DNA from: Levilactobacillus suantsaii
GTDB lineage: Bacteria; Bacillota; Bacilli; Lactobacillales; Lactobacillaceae
NCBI RefSeq assembly: GCF_004115745.1
Contig: NZ_QXIL01000001.1
Coordinates: 143,998-207,997, forward strand
Direction of reading: 5' to 3'
DNA: 64,000 nucleotides
The translations under genes were made by a program, and so were the position numbers. How positions within the stretch are numbered: position 1 is the stretch's first letter; the number at the start of each line of letters is the position of its first letter. The notes beneath the pieces are model-generated. The model was given only the letters and a program-made list of their open reading frames with translations, was not told the origin of the DNA and did no database searches. Of the stretch, positions 53,243 through 63,500 are shown in pieces.

Positions 53243-54654
53243 GAATTTCCTTTCTTCCACCGGGTGCCTTGGGGTGTATCCTCGAGGATGATCCCCTGGG
53301 CCTTCAGTTGTTCACGAATTTCGTCGCTACGCTGGAAGTCCCGGTTCTTACGGGCTTGAACCCGTTCTTGAATTAATGCTTCGATACGGTCGTCGTCTAA
53401 GGTCGCCGCTGCCGTTAACTCAACGCCAAAGACGCTGAGCAGATTGAACAACGTTTGACGCATAAACGTCAACGTGTCCTTAAAGACCACGGGGCGTTCG
53501 GCGTACACGTTGCCCAACCGGGCCAATTCGTAGACCTCGGCGACCCCGTTTTGAACGTTGAAGTCGTCGTCCATGGCGTCGGTGTAGTCGGCCGTGATTT
53601 GGCGTACTTCTTGTTCGATCTTCGGGTCGTGCCCCGCTTCGGCGTCTTGCAACCGATAGCCCATGTTGTCGTAGGCCGTTTGTAACCGTTCCAAGTTCCG
53701 CGAGGCGGTATCTAAGTTCTGCTGGGTGTATTGAATCGGCCGCCGGTACTGGGTCGTGGCCATGAAGAACCGTAAGCCCCGTGCGTCCACGGTCTTCAAT
53801 AGGTCATGGACCGTCACGAAGTTGCCCAGTGACTTACTCATCTTCTGATTCTCGTCACCCACGGTCACAAACCCGTTATGGAGCCAGTAATGGACAAATG
53901 GCTTGCCGGTCTCAGCTTCACTTTGGGCCAGTTCGTTTTGGTGGTGCGGGAAGATCAGGTCTTCACCGCCCCCGTGGATGTCGAAAGTCTCCCCTAACAG
54001 GTCCGTCGACATCACGGAGCACTCGATGTGCCAGCCGGGACGTCCGGCCCCCCAAGGCGACGGCCAGGAAATTTCGCCCGGTTTAGCGCCCTTCCATAAG
54101 GCAAAATCCACGGGGTCTTCCTTACGGTCGGTCTCCTCGTCGGCGGTGTGCTGCGAGGCCCCCGCCTCTAACTCGTCGATGTTTTGGTGAGCCAACTTAC
54201 CGTAATCGGCAAACTTGCGGGCCCGGTAATAAACATCGCCGTCGGCCGGGTACGCGTAACCCTTCTGGACTAACTTTTGCACGAACTCGATAATCTCTTG
54301 GATATAATCGGTCGCCCGGGGATTGGCCGTGGCCGGCTCAACGTTCAACGCCGCCGTGTCTTCCTTAAAGGCCTGGATAAACTTGTCCCCTAATTCGGGC
54401 ACTGTGATGCCTTCCTTACGGGCTTCATTGATCATTTTATCGTCCACGTCAGTAAAATTAGAGACGTACTTGACCTGATACCCGCGGTATTCAAAATACC
54501 GCCGGATCGTGTCGAACGCAATCACGCTGCGTGCGTTGCCAATATGAATATAGTTATAGACGGTTGGTCCACAGACGTACATATTCACGACGCCCGGGGT
54601 GATGGGTTCAAATGGTTCTTTTTGTCGCGTCATGGTATTAAAAACTTTGAGCAT
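53239..54654 (-). CDS. cysS: Cysteinyl-tRNA synthetase
   Basis: Charges tRNA-Cys. The start is ATG 54652-54654 ([17 protein letters not shown]) behind AGGGAG; 471 residues. Zinc ligands lie in [16 protein letters not shown] (also HIGH motif), GWHIECSVM and HHQNE. The KMSKS motif is KMSKSLGN. It is co-transcribed with mrnC and rlmB. No T-box was identified upstream, but a perfect 15-bp palindrome lies just before the promoter. Confidence 0.97.
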   Translation of the reverse strand: MLKVFNTMTRQKEPFEPITPGVVNMYVCGPTVYNYIHIGNARSVIAFDTIRRYFEYRGYQVKYVSNFTDVDDKMINEARKEGITVPELGDKFIQAFKEDTAALNVEPATANPRATDYIQEIIEFVQKLVQKGYAYPADGDVYYRARKFADYGKLAHQNIDELEAGASQHTADEETDRKEDPVDFALWKGAKPGEISWPSPWGAGRPGWHIECSVMSTDLLGETFDIHGGGEDLIFPHHQNELAQSEAETGKPFVHYWLHNGFVTVGDENQKMSKSLGNFVTVHDLLKTVDARGLRFFMATTQYRRPIQYTQQNLDTASRNLERLQTAYDNMGYRLQDAEAGHDPKIEQEVRQITADYTDAMDDDFNVQNGVAEVYELARLGNVYAERPVVFKDTLTFMRQTLFNLLSVFGVELTAAATLDDDRIEALIQERVQARKNRDFQRSDEIREQLKAQGIILEDTPQGTRWKKGNS

Positions 54655-54726
54655 TCCCGAGGCTCCCTTCACGTCACTTTACACTAGTTAGGTCCATTGT
54701 AGCATATTCCGGGCTCAACTCAGAGA

Positions 54727-54741
54727 CTGACGTTACGTCAG
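54727..54741. promoter_or_regulatory. 15-bp palindrome upstream of cysS
   Basis: CTGACGT-T-ACGTCAG, seven perfect base pairs per arm, about 30 bp upstream of an extended -10 (TGC-TACAAT) near 54698. An operator is possible; no regulator can be named. Confidence 0.4.
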
Positions 54742-54744
54742 AGC

Positions 54745-54855
54745 ACAAACAAAAGGGCCCAGGGGGTAACCCCCAGACCCTCATGGCGGCGTGATCCTTA
54801 ACCGCCTGATGATGACTAGCCTCGTAGTGCTAGTCGTCACGTGTGTTTGTTGTTT
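54745..54855 (-). terminator. Structured gltX 3' region with terminator
   Basis: Three consecutive hairpins follow gltX on the minus strand: GACTAGC/GCTAGTC, GGCGG/CGCC and GGGTCTGGGGG/CCCCCTGGGCCC, the last with TTTTG. The last one is the likely terminator. The first two could be a small stable 3' RNA. No known family was recognised. Confidence 0.55.
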
Positions 54856-54858
54856 AAG

Positions 54859-56349
54859 TTAAGCACCCAATTGGTCCAAGGTTTCTTGGATGTGAGCTAA
54901 GGCCGTCTTGCGACCCACCAATTCGATGGATTCTGGCAATTCTGGTCCGTGCATTTCGTGGGTCACCGCAATCCGAATCGGCATCCAAAGTTGGCGACCC
55001 TTGATGCCAGTTTGGGCCTGGACCTTCTTGATGACGTGGAAGATTTCCACAGAATCAAAGAGGTCGAGCTTCTTAATCTCAGCGGCGAACGCCTTCAAAA
55101 CAACCGGGGCGGTTTCGTTACTGATTTCAGCTAAAGCGTCCCCTTCAACCTTGTCTGGTTCCTGGAAGAAGACGGAAGCCATGTCGTTGATTTGCGCCAT
55201 GTAGCTCATTTGCCGTTTGTACAAGTTGATCAGTTGCCGGGCCCATTCGATAGTGGCCGTGTCCGGGTTAGCTGGCAAGTTGCCCGCCTTGATCAATTGC
55301 TTCATGGCTAGGTCGGCCACAACGCTAGAATCGGCTTCCTTCACGTACCGGTTGTTCAACCATTCCAGCTTATCGCTGTCAAAGGTGGCCGGGGACTTGC
55401 TCAAGCGGTTTTCGTCGTACATCTTGATGAACTGCTTGCGCGTAAAGATTTCGTCTTCGCCGACCGGTGACCAGCCCAACAACAGGATGAAGTTGAACAT
55501 GGCTTCTGGCAGGTAGCCCAAGTCCCGGTATTGTTCAATGAATTGAAGGACGGACTCGTCCCGCTTGGATAACTTCTTCCCGGTATCCTTGCTGATGATC
55601 AAACTCATATGCCCGAACTTCGGGGCTTCCCAACCAAAGGCTTCATAGATCATCAATTGCTTCGGCGTGTTGGCCACGTGGTCATCACCCCGGAAAACGT
55701 GGGTGATGGCCATTTTGTGGTCATCCACAACGACGGCAAAGTTGTAGGTTGGCATCCCATCACGCTTGGCGATGACGAAGTCGCCGCCGATGGTATCGGA
55801 GTTGAAGGACACCTTGTCCTTGACCATGTCGTCCCACGCGTAGACCTTATCCTTCGGGACCCGGAAACGAATGACCGGCTTCAAGCCCTTGGCTTTGGCC
55901 GCGTCGATAGCCGCTTGGCGTTCCTCATCGGACATCCCCGCATATTCGTATTCGTAATGGGGCATTTCGTTGCGGGCCTTTTGGGCTTCCCGGTCGGCTT
56001 GAAGTTCCTCTTCCGTCCGGTAAGATTCGTAAGCCTTGCCTTCATCTAACAGTTGTTGGATGAGGGGCGTGTAGATGTCGCGCCGTTCGGATTGCCGGTA
56101 AGGACCATAGTCGCCACCGACGTCGGGACCTTCATCCCAGTCCAAACCGAGCCACTTTAAGTTGTCCAACTGGCTCCGTTCACCGTCCGCGATGTTGCGC
56201 TTAGTATCCGTGTCTTCGATCCGAATAATAAACTTACCCTTGTTGTGGCGGGCAAACAGATAATTGAAAATTGCCGTCCGCGCGTTACCGATGTGCAGAT
56301 GTCCAGTGGGGCTCGGTGCATAACGAACCCGAATTGCATTTTTAGCCAA
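54859..56349 (-). CDS. gltX: Glutamyl-tRNA synthetase
   Basis: Charges tRNA-Glu (and usually tRNA-Gln for later amidation by GatCAB in lactobacilli). The 496 residues contain [22 protein letters not shown] (HIGH) and [13 protein letters not shown] (KMSKS-like), then the C-terminal anticodon-binding domain to [13 protein letters not shown]. Start [14 protein letters not shown]. Upstream of cysS as in other Firmicutes. The 150-bp gap to yacL holds no gene. Confidence 0.97.
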   Translation of the reverse strand: MAKNAIRVRYAPSPTGHLHIGNARTAIFNYLFARHNKGKFIIRIEDTDTKRNIADGERSQLDNLKWLGLDWDEGPDVGGDYGPYRQSERRDIYTPLIQQLLDEGKAYESYRTEEELQADREAQKARNEMPHYEYEYAGMSDEERQAAIDAAKAKGLKPVIRFRVPKDKVYAWDDMVKDKVSFNSDTIGGDFVIAKRDGMPTYNFAVVVDDHKMAITHVFRGDDHVANTPKQLMIYEAFGWEAPKFGHMSLIISKDTGKKLSKRDESVLQFIEQYRDLGYLPEAMFNFILLLGWSPVGEDEIFTRKQFIKMYDENRLSKSPATFDSDKLEWLNNRYVKEADSSVVADLAMKQLIKAGNLPANPDTATIEWARQLINLYKRQMSYMAQINDMASVFFQEPDKVEGDALAEISNETAPVVLKAFAAEIKKLDLFDSVEIFHVIKKVQAQTGIKGRQLWMPIRIAVTHEMHGPELPESIELVGRKTALAHIQETLDQLGA

Positions 56350-56500
56350 ATTGGTTGCGCCTCTTTCTCGTTTTTTTTAGTTGGTGTCGGGTCACCCCGA
56401 CGTATCCACAGTGCTTTAAGTGTACAATGCTCATCACCAAAAATAAAGGGGTAGTGGCGTTTTGTTGTCAAAGCCCCTTTCCCGGTCGGCGGACACCTCG

Positions 56501-57658
56501 TTACTTATTGCGTCGCTTGCCAGATGGCTTGTGATCCTCAATGCCCCGTTCGGAGTGGACCGGTTTGGCGAAAATCATCCGCCCCGCATCCGTCTGAATG
56601 GCACTGGTGACCACGACGTCCAATTGCTTATTGATGAAGTACTTCCCATCTTCGACCACGACCATGGTGCCGTCGTCGAGGTAGGCGACCCCTTGCTGCC
56701 GTTCGGTCCCGTTCTTGACCACCATCACGTGGAGGTTCTCTCCCGGGATGACCCGCGGTTTCAAGGCGTTGGCTAAGGAATTGATGTTTAAGACCTGCAC
56801 GTTTTGGAACTGGATGACCTTGTTCAAGTTGTAATCGTTAGTCACGATGACACCGCCATCTTTCTTGGCCAGTGCAATCAGCTTGCTGTCGACTTCGGGG
56901 ATGTCCTCGAAGTCCCCATCATACATCTCGATAGGCATTACGTGTTCATTTTGTAACTTGTTCAAGATATCCAATCCTCGCCGACCACGGACCCGTTTGA
57001 CCGAGTCGCTAGAATCGGCGATGTATTGTAACTCGTACAATACGAAGTTCGGCACCAACAGCGTTCCTTCCAAGAAACCCGTCTTGGCCAAGTCATAAAT
57101 GCGGCCGTCGATTAAGATGTTGGTATCCAAAATTTTATAATGGTGAAAATTGGGTTCAGCTGGTTTGTCTAAGACCTTGTCGTTGGTCTCATCGTTGCTC
57201 TTCTTAGTTTGTGGTTGGAATAACTTGCGCCATTCTTCAACCCGAATCTTACTGAGCCGAGTCCCCAAGCGAAAGCCAAGATACCCCAACAGAAGCATCA
57301 AGATCCACGGAATGACCGTGCTGATGAAAAACGACGGCACCCGAAACAAGAACTGCGAGATCAATAACGCCAGCGCTAAGCCGACAATCGTTAATAAACT
57401 TCCGAAAATTAAGGTCATGGGATCTTGCCGGTTCAAATACGCTTCCAGGCGATTCACGCCCTGGACTAAACTGCCGGCAAAAAACGCTCCCAGAATGAGG
57501 AAAATAATAGCACCAAGCAAAATATTGACCAGAATATTATCAACGAACAGGCTCGTCACGCCAAAAGCCTGCCACATCCGGGGTAAATACGCTGCCCCTA
57601 GCACCGCCCCAATAATGGTAAAGAGGATCAAAACTACCGTTCGCTTCCGATTCTGCAT
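56501..57658 (-). CDS. yacL: PIN/TRAM membrane protein YacL
   Basis: A conserved Firmicutes protein with membrane helices, a PIN nuclease domain and a C-terminal TRAM RNA-binding domain; the role is unsettled. The start is ATG 57656-57658 (MQNRKRTVVLILFTIIG) behind AAAGGAGG; 385 residues. The PIN acidic residues lie in KILDTNILIDGRIYDL, VPNFVLYELQYIAD and GGVIVTNDYNLNKV; TRAM includes GVAYLDDGTMVVVEDG. Between radA and gltX, conserved context. Confidence 0.92.
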   Translation of the reverse strand: MQNRKRTVVLILFTIIGAVLGAAYLPRMWQAFGVTSLFVDNILVNILLGAIIFLILGAFFAGSLVQGVNRLEAYLNRQDPMTLIFGSLLTIVGLALALLISQFLFRVPSFFISTVIPWILMLLLGYLGFRLGTRLSKIRVEEWRKLFQPQTKKSNDETNDKVLDKPAEPNFHHYKILDTNILIDGRIYDLAKTGFLEGTLLVPNFVLYELQYIADSSDSVKRVRGRRGLDILNKLQNEHVMPIEMYDGDFEDIPEVDSKLIALAKKDGGVIVTNDYNLNKVIQFQNVQVLNINSLANALKPRVIPGENLHVMVVKNGTERQQGVAYLDDGTMVVVEDGKYFINKQLDVVVTSAIQTDAGRMIFAKPVHSERGIEDHKPSGKRRNK

Positions 57659-57686
57659 AAACTCACCTCCTTTCATTGCAATTGGC

Positions 57687-59060
57687 TTATACGCCCAATG
57701 CTAACTTCAACGCTTGATGAAGCGTGGACACACCAATCACGTCGATGCCTGCCGGGGGCGTCCACCCCTGCAGGTTGTTCTTCGGCACAAAGATACGTTG
57801 GAACCCTAACTTCTTGGCCTCGGCGACTCGCTGCTCGATGCGGCTGACCCGGCGAATCTCACCGGTCAACCCGACTTCACCTACGAAACAATCCGTCGGT
57901 GCCGTCGCCGTGTCCCGATAACTAGACGCGATACTCAACGCAATCGCCAAATCGATGGCCGGTTCGTCGAGCTTGACGCCCCCGGCGGCCTTCAGAAAGG
58001 CGTCTTGGTTTTGGAGCATCAGATTGGCCCGCTTTTCGAGCACCGCCATCAATAGTGAGACCCGGTTACGGTCCAAACCACTAGCCGTTCGTTGGGCGTT
58101 ACCGAAGACCGATGGCGTGATCAACGCTTGAACTTCCACTAGAATCGGGCGGGTCCCCTCCATGGAGACCACGATGGCCGACCCGGTCGCATCTTTCAAC
58201 CGTTCTTCCAAGAAGATTTCCGACGGGTTGGCGACTTCGTAGAGGCCACCCTCCTTCATTTCAAAGATGCCCAGTTCATTGGTCGACCCGAACCGGTTCT
58301 TCACGGCCCGTAAGATGCGGTAGGTGTGGTGCAGGTCCCCTTCAAAGTACAGGACCGTATCCACCATATGTTCCAAGATTTTCGGCCCGGCGATGGCACC
58401 GCCCTTGGTCACGTGCCCCACGACGAAGATGGTAATGCCGTTGGTCTTGGCAATCTGCATCAATTCACCAGTCACCGCGCGAATCTGGGAGACGGACCCA
58501 ATCGCCGAATCAATACCCGGCGCCTGCATGGTCTGCACGGAGTCGATGACCACGTAGTCCGGTTGCATCTCTTCGATGTTCGCCCGGATGCTGGCCATGT
58601 CCGTTTCCGGATATAAGTACAAATGCTCGGCGTTGACCACCAAACGGTCGGCCCGCATCTTGATTTGACTGGCACTTTCTTCGCCGGAAACGTAGAGAAC
58701 CTTGCCGCCCGTAGCGCTCAGTTGCCCGGACACTTGCAGGAGTAAGGTGGATTTCCCGATGCCGGGGTCGCCACCAATCAGGATCAACGAACCTGGCACG
58801 ATGCCGCCACCGAGTACCCGGTTGAGTTCCCCCATCTGGGTCTTTACCCGGGTCTCAGTCGTGTGCTTGATTTCACTCATCAGTTGTGGGTGGGTGTGCT
58901 GCCCGCTCACCGTGACCCGAGTAGATTGTGGCTTGACTTCCGGCGTTACTGTTTCTTCGATCATGGTGTTCCATTCCCCACAGTTGGGGCAGCGGCCCAA
59001 ATAACGGGGCGAGCTGTAATCACAATTTTGACAAACAAATTTAGTTTTAACTTTGGCCAC
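57687..59060 (-). CDS. radA: DNA repair protein RadA
   Basis: RadA (Sms) is a RecA-like helicase that promotes branch migration in recombination. The preferred start is GTG 59058-59060 ([15 protein letters not shown]), seven bases after AGGGGG; the ATG two codons earlier touches that site. The 457 residues have the zinc finger CQNC...CPNC, Walker [11 protein letters not shown], the KNRFG motif ([14 protein letters not shown]) and a C-terminal Lon-like domain. RadA also helps integrate DNA in transformation, but its repair role explains its retention. Confidence 0.97.
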   Translation of the reverse strand: MAKVKTKFVCQNCDYSSPRYLGRCPNCGEWNTMIEETVTPEVKPQSTRVTVSGQHTHPQLMSEIKHTTETRVKTQMGELNRVLGGGIVPGSLILIGGDPGIGKSTLLLQVSGQLSATGGKVLYVSGEESASQIKMRADRLVVNAEHLYLYPETDMASIRANIEEMQPDYVVIDSVQTMQAPGIDSAIGSVSQIRAVTGELMQIAKTNGITIFVVGHVTKGGAIAGPKILEHMVDTVLYFEGDLHHTYRILRAVKNRFGSTNELGIFEMKEGGLYEVANPSEIFLEERLKDATGSAIVVSMEGTRPILVEVQALITPSVFGNAQRTASGLDRNRVSLLMAVLEKRANLMLQNQDAFLKAAGGVKLDEPAIDLAIALSIASSYRDTATAPTDCFVGEVGLTGEIRRVSRIEQRVAEAKKLGFQRIFVPKNNLQGWTPPAGIDVIGVSTLHQALKLALGV

Positions 59061-59122
59061 GGCCATCCCCCTATTCTCTAAGTTTATTCTAGCATATCGG
59101 CCAGGTGGGACCCACTAGTCCG

Positions 59123-59662
59123 TTACTGCTGATCCGACGACCCAAAACCCCCAGTCCGTTGCTGTTGCGGTGCTTGTTCAGCATCGGCCAACCGAAACGG
59201 CATGAAAATGCCTTGCGCGATGCGTTGCCCCTTTTTGATGGTCACGTCGTGCAGGCTGACGTTGACCAACTGTACAAAGATTTCGCCTTCGTTTTTTTCA
59301 TTATTATAGTAGTCAGCGTCGATGACCCCGACCCCGTTGGGTAAAATCAACCCGTGCTTCAGCGGGTTACTGGACCGGTTAGCCAATAGTAAGACCTCGT
59401 CCGGTTGCATGTACGCCTTGATCCCAGTCGGCACCAAGTAGGGTTTCATCACCCGGTTGCCCGCCGCCAGTTCTTCCGTCGTCAGCGGTTGCCGTTGCCG
59501 CAGACGCTTGAAAGCGTGTAAGACATCGTGACGCCAAATCGACGGAAGCACGAAGTCCTCAGCACACTCAAAATCATACCCCGCAGACCGTTGGGTAGTC
59601 CGGTAAGGTAAGTTCAATCCCTGGTTGGCATAGCGGTTAACAATTTCAAATCCTCGTTGCAT
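59123..59662 (-). CDS. dut: dUTP diphosphatase
   Basis: Dut hydrolyses dUTP to dUMP and PPi. The 179-residue protein shows all five motifs: RSAGYDFE, NRSSNPLKHGL, NGVGVIDADYYNN, KGQRIAQGIF and RTGGFGSS. An inserted region of about 30 residues after motif 1 is usual for the lactobacillar form. It precedes radA. Confidence 0.95.
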   Translation of the reverse strand: MQRGFEIVNRYANQGLNLPYRTTQRSAGYDFECAEDFVLPSIWRHDVLHAFKRLRQRQPLTTEELAAGNRVMKPYLVPTGIKAYMQPDEVLLLANRSSNPLKHGLILPNGVGVIDADYYNNEKNEGEIFVQLVNVSLHDVTIKKGQRIAQGIFMPFRLADAEQAPQQQRTGGFGSSDQQ

Positions 59663-59763
59663 GTCGGCACTCCTTTATCAACTTTACTTAATCAAGACTC
59701 TGTTACTAGAATAAGCAACTCGCCGCCAGATTACCAGTCAAAAAGCTTCTCAGCTGAAATGTG

Positions 59764-59792
59764 TTGACAACCCGTGGCGGATAGACCAAAAT
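59764..59792 (+). promoter_or_regulatory. Promoter of the small gene-rpiA pair
   Basis: TTGACA (59764-59769), 17 nt, CAAAAT (59787-59792). No better -10 is seen. Confidence 0.5.
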
Positions 59793-59827
59793 CAGAGGTA
59801 GAAAATGGTCACGAAAGGAGCCGGCCC

Positions 59828-60166
59828 ATGACAATTCGTGAAACACCCGGCCAATTGACCGCCGTCGTTGCCGATTTCCCCGTTGCGAGTCTGCACTACC
59901 TCGTGCTTAACTCGCAACAATGGGTCCTCGAGCAACTCTTCGTGCGGCCCCAACAGCCTGTCGACTTGGCTCAAGAGCTGATTGAACGGTTCAGCCAGTT
60001 GGCCACCACCGCACAGGTCACCGTCAAAGTGCTCGACCCGTACGCCAAGCGCTACTTCAGTCAGCACCCGGCACCGGACTTATTGGCCGCTCACCAGTTA
60101 CCCGTAACGGGACCCGCGGCCGTTCAACCAGTTGCTTTAACTCAGCACCCTACAGAAGAGGAGTAA
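59828..60166 (+). CDS. Small unknown protein, possibly a degenerate GNAT-like fold
   Basis: A 112-residue soluble protein of unknown function, starting at ATG 59828 ([21 protein letters not shown]) behind AAAGGAG. The layout of short beta segments and [12 protein letters not shown] at residues about 77-88 recall the small YjdJ-type GNAT proteins, whose end reads P-Y/F-xxxY-xxHP. However, the acetyl-CoA loop (Q/RxxGxG) is missing, so acetyltransferase activity is not supported. It is 7 bp upstream of rpiA and co-transcribed with it. Confidence 0.7.
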   Translation: MTIRETPGQLTAVVADFPVASLHYLVLNSQQWVLEQLFVRPQQPVDLAQELIERFSQLATTAQVTVKVLDPYAKRYFSQHPAPDLLAAHQLPVTGPAAVQPVALTQHPTEEE

Positions 60167-60173
60167 TTTTATT

Positions 60174-60860
60174 ATGGATCAAAACGCATTAAAGGCCCTC
60201 GTGGGTCAAGCCGCCGTCAAGTACGTCGAAGACGGGATGATTTTAGGGATTGGGACCGGCTCGACGGTCAAATACATGATCGATGCGTTAGGTGAACGGG
60301 TCAAACAGGAAGGCCTGAACATCGTGGGGATTGCCACCTCCGACCGTTCCGCCAAACAAGCCGCCGACCTAGGCATCACCATCAAACAACTCGATGACGT
60401 CGACCACCTCGACCTCACCATTGATGGCGCCGATGAAATCGACGACAATTTCCAAGGCATCAAGGGTGGCGGAGCCGCTCATCTCTGGGAAAAAATCGTC
60501 GCCATCAACTCCCGTAAGAACATGTGGATCGTCGACGAAAGCAAGCTGGTCCATCACTTAGGAAAGTTTCCCCTACCACTGGAAGTTATTCCATTTGGCT
60601 CGACCCACGTGTTAGAGAAGCTGGAGAAGATGGATTTACACCCGGCCTTTCGGTTCAACGCCGATGGCAGTCACGTTTTGACTGACTCTAAGAACTACAT
60701 CATCGACTTGCACTTGGGACGCATCGACCACCCACACGAATTGGCCAACACCTTAAACGGCATCGTGGGCGTGGTGGAACACGGCTTGTTCCTCGATACG
60801 GTCAACACTGTCATCGTGGGCCGGCAAGATGGCCCCGAAGTCTTGAACGCTCGCGACTAA
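60174..60860 (+). CDS. rpiA: Ribose-5-phosphate isomerase A
   Basis: Interconverts ribose-5-P and ribulose-5-P in the pentose phosphate/phosphoketolase routes. The 228 residues have [37 protein letters not shown] and [12 protein letters not shown], all typical of RpiA. Start ATG 60174 behind AGAGGAG. Followed by a terminator. Confidence 0.97.
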   Translation: MDQNALKALVGQAAVKYVEDGMILGIGTGSTVKYMIDALGERVKQEGLNIVGIATSDRSAKQAADLGITIKQLDDVDHLDLTIDGADEIDDNFQGIKGGGAAHLWEKIVAINSRKNMWIVDESKLVHHLGKFPLPLEVIPFGSTHVLEKLEKMDLHPAFRFNADGSHVLTDSKNYIIDLHLGRIDHPHELANTLNGIVGVVEHGLFLDTVNTVIVGRQDGPEVLNARD

Positions 60861-60879
60861 TCATCAAAGAAACGATAGG

Positions 60880-60910
60880 AAAAGGTCCGGAAAAAATCCG
60901 GACCTTTTTT
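60880..60910 (+). terminator. Terminator after rpiA
   Basis: AAAAGGTCCGGA / TCCGGACCTTTTTT, also able to serve the convergent membrane-protein gene. Confidence 0.88.
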
Positions 60911-60920
60911 AGTAAGTGTT

Positions 60921-61826
60921 TTAATTGTTTTCGGTAACCGTAACTGCTGACCGATTGCGTTTCAAGAGGAACACCGCCCCCAAGAAGAACGCTGCCGCCA
61001 GAAAGGCCGTCAACGGTAAGAGGTGGAACATGCTGGCCGGTAAGACCAAGGCCAGTAACGGGAAGGCGTACGCGGCGGGTAACTTGAGCCGCAAGAGGCC
61101 GAGTAAAATGAAGACCAGTGGTTGGGCAATCAAGGTGGTCAAGAACCACGAGGCCACGACCAGGTGAATCCCGACGCCCAGACTTGCCGCCCCGACCAAC
61201 GCAATGAACTGGCGGATGGCGAGGTGGAAGTCGTAAGTTGGCTTTTGGAGCGTTTCATAGAAAACGACCAAAACCGGTGGCACGGCGGCCATTTGCGGCA
61301 CCCCGGCGACCCAAACGCCACCAATCCAGATGGCAACCAATAAGGCGAACAGTCCCATCTGCCCCGTCGTGGTGGCCCGTACCGGTTGGGTGTGCGGGTA
61401 TTGGCGTTGCAGATAGGTCCCCAGCATTAGACCCCCGGTCAAGAGACAAATGGCGACCATGAAGGACCAGTGCGTGGCGTTAACGATCAATGGTAAGAGC
61501 CCCGTGGCAAACGACGGTGCTAAGGTGGAATGGACCAACCGCAACCAGATCAACATCCCTAGCAACCCCAACAAGACCTTCGCCGCGTACGGCCAGGCCA
61601 ACTGGTTAGCTAGAAAACCAATCAAAGCGGTTCCCGACGGAGCCCAGAAGACCTTGAACGGCTGGTGAATCCAGTCAGGATTTTGGTAGATCCAGGTCCC
61701 GGCGGTCAGCGCACCGACTTCTGGGAGAATTACCTCAGAGTTATTCAGATAAGTGGCGATGGCGACCATCAGGAGGACATAGCCGAATCCAATGAGATAA
61801 TGACGAACTTCGATAGCGCTGAACAA
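60921..61826 (-). CDS. Unknown polytopic membrane protein
   Basis: A 301-residue protein with about ten hydrophobic segments, beginning at TTG 61824-61826 (MFSAIEVRHYLIGFGYVLL) behind AAAGGAA; an ATG 24 codons earlier gives a non-hydrophobic extension without a ribosome site. Two halves look similar: GALTAGTWIYQNPDWIHQPFKVFWAPSGTALIGFLAN and PPVLVVFYETLQKPTYDFHLAIRQFIALVGAASLG. They have the appearance of an HPP- or FUSC-like small transporter family, but I cannot name it. Between rpiA and pepC. Confidence 0.65.
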   Translation of the reverse strand: MFSAIEVRHYLIGFGYVLLMVAIATYLNNSEVILPEVGALTAGTWIYQNPDWIHQPFKVFWAPSGTALIGFLANQLAWPYAAKVLLGLLGMLIWLRLVHSTLAPSFATGLLPLIVNATHWSFMVAICLLTGGLMLGTYLQRQYPHTQPVRATTTGQMGLFALLVAIWIGGVWVAGVPQMAAVPPVLVVFYETLQKPTYDFHLAIRQFIALVGAASLGVGIHLVVASWFLTTLIAQPLVFILLGLLRLKLPAAYAFPLLALVLPASMFHLLPLTAFLAAAFFLGAVFLLKRNRSAVTVTENN

Positions 61827-62035
61827 TGTGACCAATTCCTTTCCCTTGTAAATTTTTTGCGCAAACAGAGAGCGATTGTAACATATCATTGGCGTTAATT
61901 GTTGTTTCAAACTAAATTTTATATATGAAATCGTTTCCAATTTTAGTTTACTTTCTCCGCAGTCTATCATTCCCCGTTAGCACCTCAGAGCGTGGCCCGA
62001 CCACCGAAACACCGGCGATAATCCGCGCTGCCCCA

Positions 62036-62064
62036 TTCAAAAAATGAGAGAATTGGCGTACAAT
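62036..62064 (+). promoter_or_regulatory. Promoter of pepC
   Basis: TTCAAA (62036-62041), 17 nt, TACAAT (62059-62064). The 220-bp gap upstream is A+T rich with no gene. Confidence 0.6.
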
Positions 62065-62091
62065 GAGAGAATAGTTAGGAGAGTGACGAAT

Positions 62092-63426
62092 TTGAGTAAA
62101 GAAATCACGGCGGCACAAACCGCCCAATACCAAAAGGCCCTCACGGCTGATCCAACGGCTAAGGTCATCGAACGCGCCGTCAGCCACCAAGGGATTTTAG
62201 CCACTGCGGCCGACTACGCCTCAGATGCCGACATGAGTCCGGTCTTTTCCATTGAATTAGACACGGGCAAGGTTGCCAACCAAAAGCAAAGTGGCCGTTG
62301 CTGGATGTTTGCCGCATTGAACACCATGCGGCACCACTTAGCGGACCTCTTTAAGCTCCACGATTTCGAGCTTTCCCAAAACTACACGAACTTCTGGGAC
62401 AAGTTCGAAAAGGCCAATTACTTTTACGAAAACGTCTTAGCTACGGCTGACCAACCCACGTCTAGCCGGAAAGTTGCCTTCTTGATGGCAACGCCGCAAC
62501 AAGACGGTGGTCAATGGGACATGCTGTGTGCCATCATCGAAAAGTACGGCATCGTGCCGAAGTCGGTCATGCCCGAAACCTACAACAGCTCCAAGTCCAA
62601 CGAACTCAACAAGACGTTGAACTTAAAGCTGCGGAAGGACGCCGTGACGTTACGGAAGTTAGTGGCCGACAGTGCCAGTGACGCCGACATCGCTGCCGCT
62701 AAGGACAAGATGTTGACCGAAGACTACCGGTTATTGGCCCTAGCCTTGGGTGAACCCGTCACCAAGTTCGACTTCGAATACCGTGACGATAACAAGGACT
62801 ACCACATCGACAAGGGCTTGACGCCCAAGTCCTTCTTCGACAAATACGTTGGCTGGGACTTATCTGATTACGTATCCATCATCAACGCCCCAACGGCCGA
62901 CAAGCCCTACAACCACACCTACACCGTTGAATTATTAGGTAACGTGGTGGGCGGCCGCGCCGTTAAGCACTTGAACGTGTCCATGAAGGACTTCAAGACC
63001 TTCGCCATCAAGCAACTTCAAGCGGGTCAATCCGTTTGGTTCGGTTGTGACGTGGGTCAAGCGTCCGACCGGCAAAAGGGCATCATGGATCCGAACTACT
63101 ACCACCAAGACGACCTCTTCAACATCGATTTCTCCATGTCCAAGGCAGAAAACCTGGACTACGGTGAAAGCCTGATGACCCACGCTATGGTCTTAACTGG
63201 TGTGGACTTAGTCGATGGTCAACCGACTAAGTGGAAGGTTGAAAATTCTTGGGGCGACAAGGTCGGTACTAAGGGTTACTTCGTCATGAGTGATGCTTGG
63301 ATGGACAAGTACTGCTACCAAGTCGTTGTGAACAAAGAATTCTTGCCCGACGACTTACGGAAGGTCCAAGAAACCGAGGAACCAACGGTCTTGGCCCCTT
63401 GGGACCCAATGGGTGCGTTAGCTTAA
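62092..63426 (+). CDS. pepC: Cysteine aminopeptidase C
   Basis: PepC is a cytosolic papain-like (C1B) hexameric aminopeptidase that helps use casein or other peptides. The start is TTG 62092 (MSKEITAAQTAQYQKAL) behind AGGAG; a longer reading from ATG 62044 overlaps the promoter. The 444 residues contain the catalytic Q and C in NQKQSGRCWMFAALN, the histidine in LMTHAMVLTGVD and the asparagine in WKVENSWGDK. The end (WDPMGALA) has the typical short tail reaching the active site. Confidence 0.96.
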   Translation: MSKEITAAQTAQYQKALTADPTAKVIERAVSHQGILATAADYASDADMSPVFSIELDTGKVANQKQSGRCWMFAALNTMRHHLADLFKLHDFELSQNYTNFWDKFEKANYFYENVLATADQPTSSRKVAFLMATPQQDGGQWDMLCAIIEKYGIVPKSVMPETYNSSKSNELNKTLNLKLRKDAVTLRKLVADSASDADIAAAKDKMLTEDYRLLALALGEPVTKFDFEYRDDNKDYHIDKGLTPKSFFDKYVGWDLSDYVSIINAPTADKPYNHTYTVELLGNVVGGRAVKHLNVSMKDFKTFAIKQLQAGQSVWFGCDVGQASDRQKGIMDPNYYHQDDLFNIDFSMSKAENLDYGESLMTHAMVLTGVDLVDGQPTKWKVENSWGDKVGTKGYFVMSDAWMDKYCYQVVVNKEFLPDDLRKVQETEEPTVLAPWDPMGALA

Positions 63427-63456
63427 CGTAACGTATTTCCGATTAAAATCTAAATT

Positions 63457-63495
63457 AAAAAGACAGCCGCCTGAATTTTCAGACGACTGTCTTTT
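63457..63495 (+). terminator. Terminator after pepC
   Basis: AAAAGACAGCCG.../...CGACTGTCTTTT with T tail; also ends just before the CRISPR remnant. Confidence 0.8.
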
Positions 63496-63500
63496 CGTAT

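Noticed and set aside
54655..54760. T-box leader before cysS
   Set aside because: No GGTGGNACCGCG antiterminator sequence and no specifier loop pattern.
54745..54855. tRNA gene between gltX and cysS
   Set aside because: The GGCGGTTAAGG stretch is tRNA-like but there is no T-loop (GTTCRA), no proper acceptor stem and no CCA end.
55609..56049. 146-codon frame antisense to gltX
   Set aside because: GltX is intact on the other strand; the frame shows no motif.
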